Source of the DNA: Thermoanaerobaculales bacterium
GTDB lineage: Bacteria > Acidobacteriota > Thermoanaerobaculia > Thermoanaerobaculales > Sulfomarinibacteraceae
Length of the DNA stretch: 11,918 nt
Reading direction: 5' to 3'
NCBI GenBank assembly: GCA_025456385.1
Contig: JALOKS010000047.1
Location: forward strand, 1-11,918
Positions 5,673 to 11,918 of the stretch are shown in pieces. A model generated the notes under the pieces. It did not search any database and had not been told where the DNA came from. It worked only from the letters and a program-made list of their open reading frames with translations. Numbering within the stretch: the stretch's first letter is position 1; each line of letters starts with the position of its first letter. The position numbers and the translations under genes were made by a program.

Positions 5673-6860
5673 ATGCTGATCCTCCACCTCGGCATCGGCA
5701 TGCAGTGGCTCGGCGCCCTGCTCCTCACCGCGCTCTTCCTGCTGCTCACCCGGTCGTTGAAGCGACCATGGCTCAGCCTGTGGCTCGGCGCCTGGGCCTG
5801 CCTGCTGGCCGCCATGACCATGCTCCGGGTCGCCTTCACAGTCGATCCCAACCCGAAGCCGCTGATCATGGCCTATCTGGCGTGCGAGTACGGGTTCGGT
5901 CTGCTCCTGCTCGCCGGGATGGCGAGCTTCGTCAGCGGTCGTGAGCTTCGTCCACGCGATGCCCGGCTGCTGGCGCCCTTCCTCGCCTTTTCGGTCATCG
6001 CGCCGGTCGTCATCGACAACTTCAACCTCCTGTTCAGCGTGCACGCCGGAGTCCTGGCCGGGCTCTTCGGCGCCGCCCTGGTGGTGGCGTCGCGGGCGCC
6101 GCATGAGAGCCGCGGACCGGGGCTCATCGTGCTGACGGCCTCCCTCGCCGGGCTGACGCTCGTCTTCCTGCACTACGTGCCCACCTTCGCAATGGCCGCC
6201 GCCCCGTCGCCCCCGCGTTGGCTGGACTATCTGACTCGGGCCGCCTTTCTCGATCTCATCCTCCAGCTCCTCCTCGGCATCGGCTCGGTGATGGTGACCC
6301 TCGAGCGGATCAACCGCGAGCTCGACGACGCGAACCAACGCCTGGCCCTCCTCGCCCGTCACGATCCGCTGACCAGCGCCCTCAACCGGCACGCCTTCCA
6401 CGGCATGCGAGCCGGCGATCCCTGCTCCGGAGGCGGCGTGGTGGTCCTGGTGGACATCGACAACCTCAAGGGCATCAACGACAGCGGGGGACACGGCGCG
6501 GGCGACCGCGCGATCCGGGCAGTGGCCACCGCGCTGCGCAGCGTGATCCGCTCCGACGACCTGCTCTTTCGATGGGGCGGCGACGAGTTTTTGGTGATCC
6601 TCGCCGGAGTCGACGAGACGCAGGCGACCGCCCGCCTCGCGACCCTCGACCGTCAGCTGGAGCTCGCCCGTGGCGAGGGCGGGCCTCTCGGCCTGCCCCT
6701 GTCGGTCTCGTACGGCCTCGCCTCCTTCGATTCAGTCGAGGCCCTCGAGGGCTCCGTCGCCGCCGCCGACGAGCGGATGTACCGCCGACGGCGCGACCGG
6801 CGGGGCTCCCCGGGGACGCCGTCGTTCGCACCGTCTCCCCATCCTCACGAACCGAGTTGA
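5673..6860 (+). CDS. Membrane-bound diguanylate cyclase (GGDEF domain)
   Basis: This 395-residue enzyme is predicted to make cyclic di-GMP from two GTP at the inner membrane. Residues 2-208 contain about seven hydrophobic segments (near 2-25, 33-55, 63-87, 101-121, 123-140, 150-170 and 190-208), an uncharacterised membrane sensor. A short linking helix (LERINRELDDANQRLALLAR) leads into the GGDEF domain at about 229-375: DPLTSALNRHAF, then D261-I-D-N-L-K-G-I-N269-D for metal and guanine contacts, then G302-G-D-E-F306. All active-site residues are intact. R293-S-D-D296 sits in the I-site position (RxxD, five residues before GGDEF), so product inhibition is likely. The ATG at 5673 has GAGG seven bases upstream. 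The C-terminal 25 residues are arginine- and proline-rich and probably disordered. There is no EAL domain. The gene is convergent with the glycan cluster; a link to polysaccharide control is only suggested by position. Confidence 0.92.
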   Translation: MLILHLGIGMQWLGALLLTALFLLLTRSLKRPWLSLWLGAWACLLAAMTMLRVAFTVDPNPKPLIMAYLACEYGFGLLLLAGMASFVSGRELRPRDARLLAPFLAFSVIAPVVIDNFNLLFSVHAGVLAGLFGAALVVASRAPHESRGPGLIVLTASLAGLTLVFLHYVPTFAMAAAPSPPRWLDYLTRAAFLDLILQLLLGIGSVMVTLERINRELDDANQRLALLARHDPLTSALNRHAFHGMRAGDPCSGGGVVVLVDIDNLKGINDSGGHGAGDRAIRAVATALRSVIRSDDLLFRWGGDEFLVILAGVDETQATARLATLDRQLELARGEGGPLGLPLSVSYGLASFDSVEALEGSVAAADERMYRRRRDRRGSPGTPSFAPSPHPHEPS

Positions 6861-7093
6861 TGAGCCGGTCGGCTCGATCAGCCCGTCGCACCCGGATTCC
6901 GGTGCTCACCGCCACCCGAGGACGCCACACGGGGCGCCGGTCCGAGGAATGACGGACGTTGCACCCTCGAGGCAGGCAGGAGCGAGCTCCAAACCAGAGC
7001 TACACACCGGCTCTCGAGATCGCGCGGAGGGCATTCACGAAGAGGGTACCGAAACGGGTGTCGGGTTCATACATCTCGAGCTCGGACACTCCC

Positions 7094-8191
7094 TCATCCC
7101 AGCAGCCCGGCCGTCCGGCGGTAGGCGGTGAGCAGCTCCGCCACCACCGCCTGGGGAACGAAGCGGCGCGCGCGCTCGAGGCCGCGCTCGCGGAGGTCGC
7201 GCCGCAGCTGCTCGTCGCCGAGCACGCGCGCCACTGCGGCGGCGATCCCACCGGCGTCCTCCGGATCGACGAGCAGGGCCGCGCCACCGGCGGTCTCGGG
7301 CAGCGCGGAGCGGTTGGAGGTGACGACCGGCGTTCCGCAGGCCATCGCCTCTGCCACGGGCAGGCCGAAGCCCTCCGCGAGCGACGGAAACACCAGCACC
7401 CGCGCCCGCCGGTAGAGGGCCGCGAGCTCGGGAGCCCCGAGCCGCGACAGCCGGAGGATCTCGCCGGCGCTGGCGGCGCTGGCGAGTCGACGCCGCAGCC
7501 CCGCCTCGAGCCAGCCGGGGGCCGTCACCAGCACCAGGCGGTGGCGCCCGCGCACGGCGGTCGGCAGGAGATCCCAGGCCTCGAGGAGCCGGCCCAGGTT
7601 CTTCCGCGGTTCGATGCCGGCGACCGCGAGTGCGAACGGGGCGTCGAGGCCGAAGCTCCGCAGGGCGGCCGCGTCACCCTCGGCCGCGGCAGCGGTGAAG
7701 CAGGCACCGAGCACCGGCGGCACGACCTCCACCCGCCCGGCATCGAGGGCGAGCAGGCGCGTCGCCTCGCGGCGGGTGGCGTCGGAGACCGCGAGGACGG
7801 TCGCCCCACGGGCGAGCGCGAGGGCGATGGCGGACAGCGTACGGACGCGGTTCGCGGCAGTATGGCACTCCGGATGACTGAGCACCGTCAGATCGTGCAG
7901 GGTGAGGACGGTGCGCCGGGCGCCGGCGGGCGGCATGACGAAGCCGGGGGCATGGAACAGATCGAGGCTCTCCAGCACAGGCCGCGCGGCCGGGGCGCAC
8001 TCGACCGCGGCCGGCAGCGAACCGAGGACCGACTCGTAGACTGCTCGCCGGCTGCGGCCGCGGTCGAGGTCGAACAGGACCAGCTCCTCCGCAGGCGCGT
8101 GGCGAATGAGAGCGCGCACCAGCTCGGCGGTGTACGACGCGACGCCGCCATCGCCGTGGAGCGCCCGCCCGACATCGATGCCGATCCGCAC
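7094..8191 (-). CDS. GT4-family (GT-B fold) glycosyltransferase, last gene of the glycan cluster
   Basis: This 365-residue cytoplasmic or membrane-associated transferase is predicted to move a sugar from a nucleotide-sugar donor to a growing glycan. The N-terminal half has the acceptor-domain loop GDGGVASYT (13-21) and the motif TLHDLTVLSH (97-106). The donor domain has EPRKNLGRLLEA at 194-205. It also has the E-x7-E signature, E273 (AEGFGLPVAE) and E281 followed by AMACGTPVV, typical of retaining GT4 enzymes. The start is a GTG at 8191, three bases after the stop of the 73-residue membrane protein, with a modest GAGG-type ribosome site in CTGAGGC. It is the fourth and last gene of a minus-strand operon. 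Donor and acceptor cannot be read from the sequence; mannosyl- or glucosyltransferase activities are common in this family. Confidence 0.9.
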   Translation of the reverse strand: MRIGIDVGRALHGDGGVASYTAELVRALIRHAPAEELVLFDLDRGRSRRAVYESVLGSLPAAVECAPAARPVLESLDLFHAPGFVMPPAGARRTVLTLHDLTVLSHPECHTAANRVRTLSAIALALARGATVLAVSDATRREATRLLALDAGRVEVVPPVLGACFTAAAAEGDAAALRSFGLDAPFALAVAGIEPRKNLGRLLEAWDLLPTAVRGRHRLVLVTAPGWLEAGLRRRLASAASAGEILRLSRLGAPELAALYRRARVLVFPSLAEGFGLPVAEAMACGTPVVTSNRSALPETAGGAALLVDPEDAGGIAAAVARVLGDEQLRRDLRERGLERARRFVPQAVVAELLTAYRRTAGLLG

Positions 8192-8194
8192 GCC

Positions 8195-8416
8195 TCAGCC
8201 CCGATCGGCGGCGGCCACGCTCCGCCGCAGTCCGTCGAGATGCTGCAGCAGCGCCTCTCCGGTCTCCCGTGTCAGAAGGCCGCCGGCCATCGCCGCCGCA
8301 ACCTCTGCCGCCGCCGCTTCGAGCCGGCGGCGCATCCGCCAGCGCCGCAGCGAGGGCCGCAGCGCGAGGGCGGCGAGGGCCGCCGCCGCGACGGCCGCGA
8401 GCGCCAGACCCGCCAT
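8195..8416 (-). CDS. Small single-pass membrane protein inside the glycan cluster
   Basis: This 73-residue protein has one strongly hydrophobic alanine/leucine segment at residues 2-19 (AGLALAAVAAAALAALAL). An arginine-rich patch (RRWRMRRRLE, 24-33) and an amphipathic helical tail follow. The positive patch after the membrane helix predicts a cytoplasmic C-terminus. Its ATG overlaps the GT2 stop (TGATG at 8414-8418), and its own stop is followed after three bases by the GTG of the GT4 gene. This makes it part of a coupled operon and argues that it is real. I do not recognise a family. A plausible role is to hold or regulate the flanking glycosyltransferases at the membrane, by analogy with small membrane partners in polysaccharide loci; that is inference. 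Confidence 0.7.
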   Translation of the reverse strand: MAGLALAAVAAAALAALALRPSLRRWRMRRRLEAAAAEVAAAMAGGLLTRETGEALLQHLDGLRRSVAAADRG

Positions 8417-9243
8417 CACCGGGTCCGCTCCGGGTTCAACCAGCGCTCGACCGCGGCCTCGCCGAAGCGGCGGCGGAGCCGGCCCTCGATCAGACGGTGC
8501 TCCCAACGCGGCCGGTGCAGGGCGTAGTAGCGCAGCTGCGATGGGCGGTAGATCTCGTCGACCTGCGCGCGGCGGGCAAAACCGCCGGCGTGCCGGACGA
8601 CCGCCGCCGGCTCCTCGGCGAGCCGCCAGCCTGCACGGCGCAGGCGGAGGCACAGGTCGACGTCCTCGAAGTACATGAAGAAGCTCTCGTCGAAGCCGCC
8701 GACCGCGCGGAAGGCCGCCGTCCGAACCAGCACGCAGGCGGCGGTGTACCACGGGTGCCCGGCCAGCCGCGCGAACGCGCGCGCCAGCCACCCATGGGCC
8801 CACGGCTGTGCCTCCCACGGGTTGCGGAGGCGCTGCAGGGCCTCGCCGAGCACGCCGCGTTCCGGCGACCAGCAGAACTGGCGCCCGCCGTCCGGGTAGA
8901 GCAGCCGCGGCGCGACCAGCCCGAGCCGCTCCTCGCCGTCGAGGCGGGCCGCGAGGCGCTCGAGGGCGCCCGGCTCGAGCCAGGCGTCGGCATTGAGAAG
9001 CAGCAGGGCCTCGCCCGTCGCGCTCGCCGCGGCCAGGTTGTTGGCGGCGCCGAAGCCCAGGTTCTTCTGCTGGGCGAGCACCCGCACCTCGGGAAAGGCC
9101 GCGCGCAGCATCTCCGGCGAGCCGTCGCCGGAGGCGTTGTCGACGACCAGCACCTCGAGCCCCGGGTGCGGCAAGCCGAGGCTCTCGAGGCAGCGCCGCA
9201 GCAGCACGCCGCCGTTGTGGTTGACCACCACCGCCGAGATCAT
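8416..9243 (-). CDS. GT2-family (GT-A fold) glycosyltransferase
   Basis: This 275-residue enzyme resembles the rhamnosyltransferase-like branch of GT2. The N-terminal strand ISAVVVNHNGG is followed by VVDNASGDGS at 33-42, the nucleotide-binding loop. Next come NLGFGAANNL (61-70) and LLLNADAW (81-88), whose N-A-D takes the place of the DxD metal motif. F184-D-E-S-F-F-M-Y-F-E-D-V-D-L197 contains the catalytic-base acidic cluster typical of the family. The ATG at 9243 overlaps the TGA of the preceding GT4 gene by four bases (ATGA), and its own TGA overlaps the next ATG by one. It would add a sugar, by inversion, to a lipid-linked or polysaccharide acceptor on the cytoplasmic face. A longer open frame continues upstream, but it is the antiparallel shadow of the adjacent gene and has no ribosome site. 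Confidence 0.9.
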   Translation of the reverse strand: MISAVVVNHNGGVLLRRCLESLGLPHPGLEVLVVDNASGDGSPEMLRAAFPEVRVLAQQKNLGFGAANNLAAASATGEALLLLNADAWLEPGALERLAARLDGEERLGLVAPRLLYPDGGRQFCWSPERGVLGEALQRLRNPWEAQPWAHGWLARAFARLAGHPWYTAACVLVRTAAFRAVGGFDESFFMYFEDVDLCLRLRRAGWRLAEEPAAVVRHAGGFARRAQVDEIYRPSQLRYYALHRPRWEHRLIEGRLRRRFGEAAVERWLNPERTR

Positions 9244-10358
9244 GGAGCCGCCACCCGCCGCAGCTCGGCCACCAGGCGCCGCGAGGCCGCCTCCCAGGTG
9301 TGGTCCGCGAGCAGGCGCGACGCCGCCGCGAGCACGGCCTGGTTGCGGCCCCGATCGGCGAGCGCCTGACGAGCGGTCGCGAGGATCCCGGCGGCGGATG
9401 CCTCGCGGCACCGGAACGGGTAGTCCGGCCACAGCTCGTCGAGGGCGAGACCGGCGCTGACCACAACCGGCCTGCCGCAGGCGAGGCACTCGAGGGGCGG
9501 GATTCCGAAGCCCTCGTGGCGCGACAGGTAGAGCCCGAGCTCGGCGCCGCGGTAGAGCGGCGCCAGGTCGTCCTCGGCGACCCAGCCGAGGGGCAGCACC
9601 GCGTCCGTGAGGCCGAGGTCCGCGATCCACGCCCGGATCTTCTCCGGCCTCCGCATCCGGTTGGCGCCGGCGATCACCAGCTGCAGCTCGGGGCGCTCGC
9701 CGCGCAGGCCGGCGAAGGCCTCGAGGACCTCGCGCGGCTGCCGGCGTTCGAGCACCGTGCCGAGCCACAGCAGGTAGGGGGCGCGCACCCCGAGCGCCGC
9801 CCGCCGGCGCGCGTCCTCCTCCTGCTCCACCGCGTTGAAGCGCCCGAGCTCGACCCCGAGGGGGACCACCGCCAGGCGATCGTCGGGCAGCCGGTAGCGG
9901 GCCCGCACGAGCCCGGCCATGGCGGCGGTGTCGGTCAGCACGCGCTCCGCCCGCCGCGCCGCGCTGCGGGCGAGCAGCCGCCGCCGCCAGCGCTCGCGCG
10001 GCGGGAACTCCTCCGGCAGGAGCTCGAAGCTGAGGTCGTGGAGGACCACGACCCCGGGCGTGCGCAGCCCGTAGGGCAGCGCGTACGCCGGGCCGAGGAC
10101 GAGGTCGAGGGGATGCCGGCGGAGCTCGCGCGGCAGCTTGAGCTGCTCCCACAGCACCCGGCCGCCGCGGTCGCCGGCGTGGTGCCGGACGACGCGGTGG
10201 TCCTCGGCGAGGTCGACGGCGGCGGCCTCGCCCTGGAAGAAGAGATGCCACTCGACGCGGTGGTCCCAGCTCGCGAGGCCGCGGAGCATGCCCTCGAGGT
10301 AGCGGCCGACGCCGGTGCGCTGCCCCTCCAGCTCGGCGGCGATGACGCCCACCCTCAT
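9240..10358 (-). CDS. GT4-family glycosyltransferase, first gene of the glycan cluster
   Basis: This 372-residue GT-B protein has the acceptor-side loop GQRTGVGRYLEGML (12-25), the motif VVLHDLSFELLPEEFPP (104-120) and the donor-domain segment LLWLGTVLERRQPREVLEAF. The E-x7-E motif is E282 (HEGFGIPPLE) and E290, followed by CLACGRPVV. The usual R-K-N lysine segment reads RRQ here, a departure from the family pattern in a donor-binding loop, while the glutamates are kept. I chose the ATG at 10358 because AGGA lies eight bases upstream. An ATG three codons earlier (10367) sits directly on that site with no spacing. It opens the four-gene operon and is divergent from the surface-protein gene. 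The reaction is inferred as sugar transfer in surface polysaccharide synthesis. Confidence 0.9.
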   Translation of the reverse strand: MRVGVIAAELEGQRTGVGRYLEGMLRGLASWDHRVEWHLFFQGEAAAVDLAEDHRVVRHHAGDRGGRVLWEQLKLPRELRRHPLDLVLGPAYALPYGLRTPGVVVLHDLSFELLPEEFPPRERWRRRLLARSAARRAERVLTDTAAMAGLVRARYRLPDDRLAVVPLGVELGRFNAVEQEEDARRRAALGVRAPYLLWLGTVLERRQPREVLEAFAGLRGERPELQLVIAGANRMRRPEKIRAWIADLGLTDAVLPLGWVAEDDLAPLYRGAELGLYLSRHEGFGIPPLECLACGRPVVVSAGLALDELWPDYPFRCREASAAGILATARQALADRGRNQAVLAAASRLLADHTWEAASRRLVAELRRVAAP

Positions 10359-10377
10359 GGCATCCATCCTAGCCCGG

Positions 10378-10406
10378 ACTATTCATGAGCTGTCTGCTGC
10401 GGCCAA
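10378..10406 (-). promoter_or_regulatory. Possible promoter of the glycan operon
   Basis: On the minus strand TTGGCC (10406-10401) and AATAGT (10383-10378) are 17 bases apart, each matching four of six sigma70 consensus bases. Transcription would start only a few bases before the chosen ATG, giving a very short leader. The match is weak and could be chance. Confidence 0.25.
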
Positions 10407-10548
10407 CGATGCTTCCGCGTCAGCCGCGTTTTCCCACCTCGGGGTGCTCGACGTACCGTCATCGACACCCCCGCCCTCCAGCCCGTCGGACGAGCGCAAT
10501 CACGGTTTCGGGGGGCCAGGCACCGCCACCCGTCACTGCGAACCCGTC

Positions 10549-10577
10549 TTGACAAGGTGTGGACCAATAGGTAGATT
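10549..10577 (+). promoter_or_regulatory. Sigma70-type promoter of the surface-protein gene
   Basis: TTGACA at 10549-10554 is a perfect -35 box. After exactly 17 bases comes TAGATT (10572-10577), matching four of six -10 bases. Transcription would begin near 10584. That gives a leader of about 57 bases to the ATG at 10641, or about 231 bases to the ATG at 10815. It is the clearest promoter in the window, and the stretch after it is less GC-rich than the genes around it. Confidence 0.6.
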
Positions 10578-10585
10578 GAGTCTCA

Positions 10586-10603
10586 GTAACCCATCGTAAC
10601 CCA
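10586..10603. repeat. Direct repeat GTAACCCA at the predicted transcription start
   Basis: GTAACCCA occurs at 10586-10593 and again at 10596-10603, a 10-base period, close to one helical turn. It sits just after the predicted start of transcription, a suitable place for a repressor site. No regulator gene is visible nearby. Confidence 0.4.
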
Positions 10604-10640
10604 ATCAGACTCCGGCTTCTTGAGGTTGGCAGCTCTGCAA

Positions 10641-10814
10641 ATGATGTCCGGCGACGATTCCGACAACCACGAGATCTCCGCCGGCGACCTGCTGGGAGAC
10701 GACCCGACGGTGCCCGGCGAACCGCCCTTCGGCGACCTCGACCTCGACGTCATGACCGATCGCTCTTCCCCCTCGACGCCGGAACCGCCGGCTCCATGCC
10801 CAGGAGGTACGACC
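10641..10814 (+). other. Acidic reading frame upstream of and in frame with the surface-protein gene
   Basis: Starting at a double ATG (10641 and 10644), 58 codons run without a stop straight into the ATG at 10815 in the same frame. The peptide begins MMSGDDSDNHEIS and contains DLLGDDPTVPGE and FGDLDLDV: acidic, with no hydrophobic segment. About 35 of its first 38 codons end in G or C, as in real genes here. The last 20 codons, around the ribosome site of the next gene, do so much less. The nearest purine-rich site before 10641 (GAGG) is about 15 bases away, so its own translation start is weak. It may be a small upstream gene that lost its stop, a leader peptide, or an N-terminal extension of the surface protein. 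Confidence 0.4.
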
Positions 10815-11918
10815 ATGTCCGTCCCGAACCGGATCCTCGCCAGCTCCGCCCTCGCCACCGCCCTTCTCGCGGCCGGCGTCGCTCACGCCGTGGCCCCGCG
10901 CAGCGCCTCGCCCGGCGCCGCGGACCGCGTCCTCGCGGTCGACACCCGGTGCCCGACCTTCGCCTGGGAGGCGGTGCCCGGCGCCCTCCACTCCGAGCTC
11001 GCGGTCTACCGCGTGCCGCCCCCGGGGGAGGACCTCGCCGAGGAGGCGGTGCTCCGGGCGATCGTGCCCGGCGGCATCCCCGCCTGGGTGCCGCCGGCCG
11101 CCGACTGCCTCCCGCCGGGCGGGAGCTACGTCTGGTTCGTGCGCGCCGTCTACGAGACCGCCGACGAGGAAGTGATCGACGCCTCCGACTGGTCGCCGGG
11201 GCATTACTTCGCGGTCCCCGCCGTGCCGAGCGCCGCGGAGCTCCAGCGCGCCCTCGAGGTCCTGCGCAGCTGGGAGGCCGGGAGCGTCGGCGATGAGGGC
11301 GCGGGATCCGAGGCCGCCGCCGCACCCCGCCCCGAGGCCGACCGGCGGGGCGCCCTGGCGGCCCCCGCGCCGAAGCTCGACTCCGTCCCCGGCGCCTCGG
11401 CGGCGATTCGGGGCGACAACCCGGAGACGGTCGGAGAGGCCTACGGCGTGATCGGCATAACCGCCGCCGCCGCCGGCGCCGGCCTCGCCGGTGCCAACTC
11501 CAACGGCGGCGCCGACCTGGTCCTCGACGGGTCGCTCGACGGCACCGAGACCTTCTACCTCTGGAACACCGGCGGAGGCAAGCACCACCTCGAGGTGCTC
11601 GGCGACATCACCGGCGAGAACTTCGACGCCAACTCGCTCGATGTCGGTGGCACAGCAACGGTCGGCTACCTGTATACCAACGGCATGACGTCAACATCAT
11701 CCCTCTATACCGACTTCGATGTGAATGCCAACGACGATCTGTACGTGGGCGATGATGGCTCGATTCTCGGCAACCTCGGCGTCGGAGCTTCCTATTCAGG
11801 CTCATACAAGCTGTACGTCGACGGCAATGGGATTTTCACCACCAACCTGGGGATCGATGGCACCCTGCGGGTCGACGGCAAGATCACCAATGGCGGGAAA
11901 GGCATCATGAAGAGTAAC
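10815..11918 (+). CDS. Secreted modular surface protein with an Ig-like/FN3-like domain and tail-fibre-like repeats, 3' end missing
   Basis: The 368 codons present run to the right edge. The ATG at 10815 follows AGGAGG with a seven-base gap. Residues 1-25 are a clear signal peptide (SVPNRILASSALATALLAAG, cleavage after AHA). Residues about 43-135 look like a small Ig/FN3-type beta domain: C46-P-T-F-A-W, then D-C98-L-P-P-G-G-S-Y-V-W-F-V-R-A, with the two cysteines likely paired. A proline/alanine-rich linker (136-195) follows. From 196 (AAIRGDNPETVGEAYGVIG) begins a repetitive beta-rich part (YLYTNG, DLYVGDDGSILGNLGV, KLYVDGNGIFTTNLGIDGTL). It resembles the stem of phage tail-fibre/S74-type proteins, which often end in a self-cleaving chaperone. 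That end would lie outside the window, so the S74 call is inference. Base composition falls clearly after about 11640. It is divergent from the glycan operon. Confidence 0.82.
   Translation, partial: MSVPNRILASSALATALLAAGVAHAVAPRSASPGAADRVLAVDTRCPTFAWEAVPGALHSELAVYRVPPPGEDLAEEAVLRAIVPGGIPAWVPPAADCLPPGGSYVWFVRAVYETADEEVIDASDWSPGHYFAVPAVPSAAELQRALEVLRSWEAGSVGDEGAGSEAAAAPRPEADRRGALAAPAPKLDSVPGASAAIRGDNPETVGEAYGVIGITAAAAGAGLAGANSNGGADLVLDGSLDGTETFYLWNTGGGKHHLEVLGDITGENFDANSLDVGGTATVGYLYTNGMTSTSSLYTDFDVNANDDLYVGDDGSILGNLGVGASYSGSYKLYVDGNGIFTTNLGIDGTLRVDGKITNGGKGIMKSN

Noticed and set aside
7000..7093. Minus-strand peptide reading EMYEPDTRFGTLFVNALRAI after the glycosyltransferase stop
   Set aside because: It looks protein-like but is in a different frame from the gene above, has no start or ribosome site of its own and is too short to assign. 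The convergent gap 6861-7093 also shows no convincing terminator.
8416..10251. A 611-codon minus-strand open frame extending the GT2 gene upstream
   Set aside because: The part above 9243 is low-complexity arginine/proline/alanine sequence in the wrong frame of the GT4 gene. The real start is the ATG overlapping the GT4 stop.
8269..10388. Long plus-strand open frames across the glycan cluster
   Set aside because: High GC removes stop codons on the opposite strand. The translations show no family motifs, while the minus-strand frames carry full glycosyltransferase signatures and linked starts and stops.
10605..11588. A 327-codon minus-strand open frame over the surface-protein gene
   Set aside because: The glycine/arginine-rich translation has no motifs. 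The plus strand has a promoter, ribosome site, signal peptide and domain-like sequence.
1..11918. tRNA, rRNA or riboswitch
   Set aside because: I saw no cloverleaf with a T-loop GTTCGA-type core, no rRNA segment and no recognisable riboswitch core on either strand. A covariance-model scan would be the decisive test.

Overview
The window is a high-GC chromosomal segment from a Gram-negative bacterium. Signal-peptide proteins, a predicted outer-membrane barrel, a polysaccharide glycosyltransferase cluster, a GGDEF enzyme and an LVIVD-repeat secreted protein occur together, and most coding regions end their codons in G or C. Protein style (LVIVD repeats, S74/tail-fibre-like surface proteins, 'VDLEATR' periplasmic domains) resembles environmental Acidobacteriota such as Thermoanaerobaculia. 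That placement is an inference from memory, not a search result.

Layout. (1) 1-1011, minus strand: a VIT/CCC1-like membrane protein followed 3 bp later by the start of an outer-membrane barrel-like protein that runs off the left edge. (2) 1058-1180: a palindromic dispersed repeat. (3) 1251-3179, minus: a large secreted LVIVD-repeat protein with about 14 repeat units. (4) 3180-3613: a gene-free stretch holding two different dispersed repeats back to back; the second is another copy of the palindromic element. (5) 3614-4515, plus: a MntA-HepT (nucleotidyltransferase/HEPN) toxin-antitoxin pair, in which the HepT frame carries one in-frame TGA before its RNase motif. (6) 4660-5292, plus: an exported glutaredoxin-fold protein. 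(7) 5328-5424: the second copy of the 97-bp repeat. (8) 5673-6860, plus: a membrane diguanylate cyclase with intact active site and inhibition site. (9) 7094-10358, minus: a tightly overlapping four-gene glycan cluster (GT4, GT2, 73-aa membrane protein, GT4). (10) 10549-11918, plus: a good sigma70-type promoter, an acidic in-frame upstream reading frame and a secreted surface protein cut by the right edge.

How they may work together. The four glycan genes are translationally coupled and probably add successive sugars to one surface polysaccharide. The cyclic-di-GMP synthase converges on them and could be part of the same surface or biofilm programme, but only proximity supports that. The surface protein diverges from the glycan operon across a shared upstream region. 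The MntA-HepT module sits beside dispersed repeats and looks like accessory DNA decaying through a point mutation.

I do not see a clearly new multi-gene system. The points most worth following are the interrupted HepT, the two families of dispersed repeats that meet at 3400, and the coding-like, in-frame region upstream of the surface protein.
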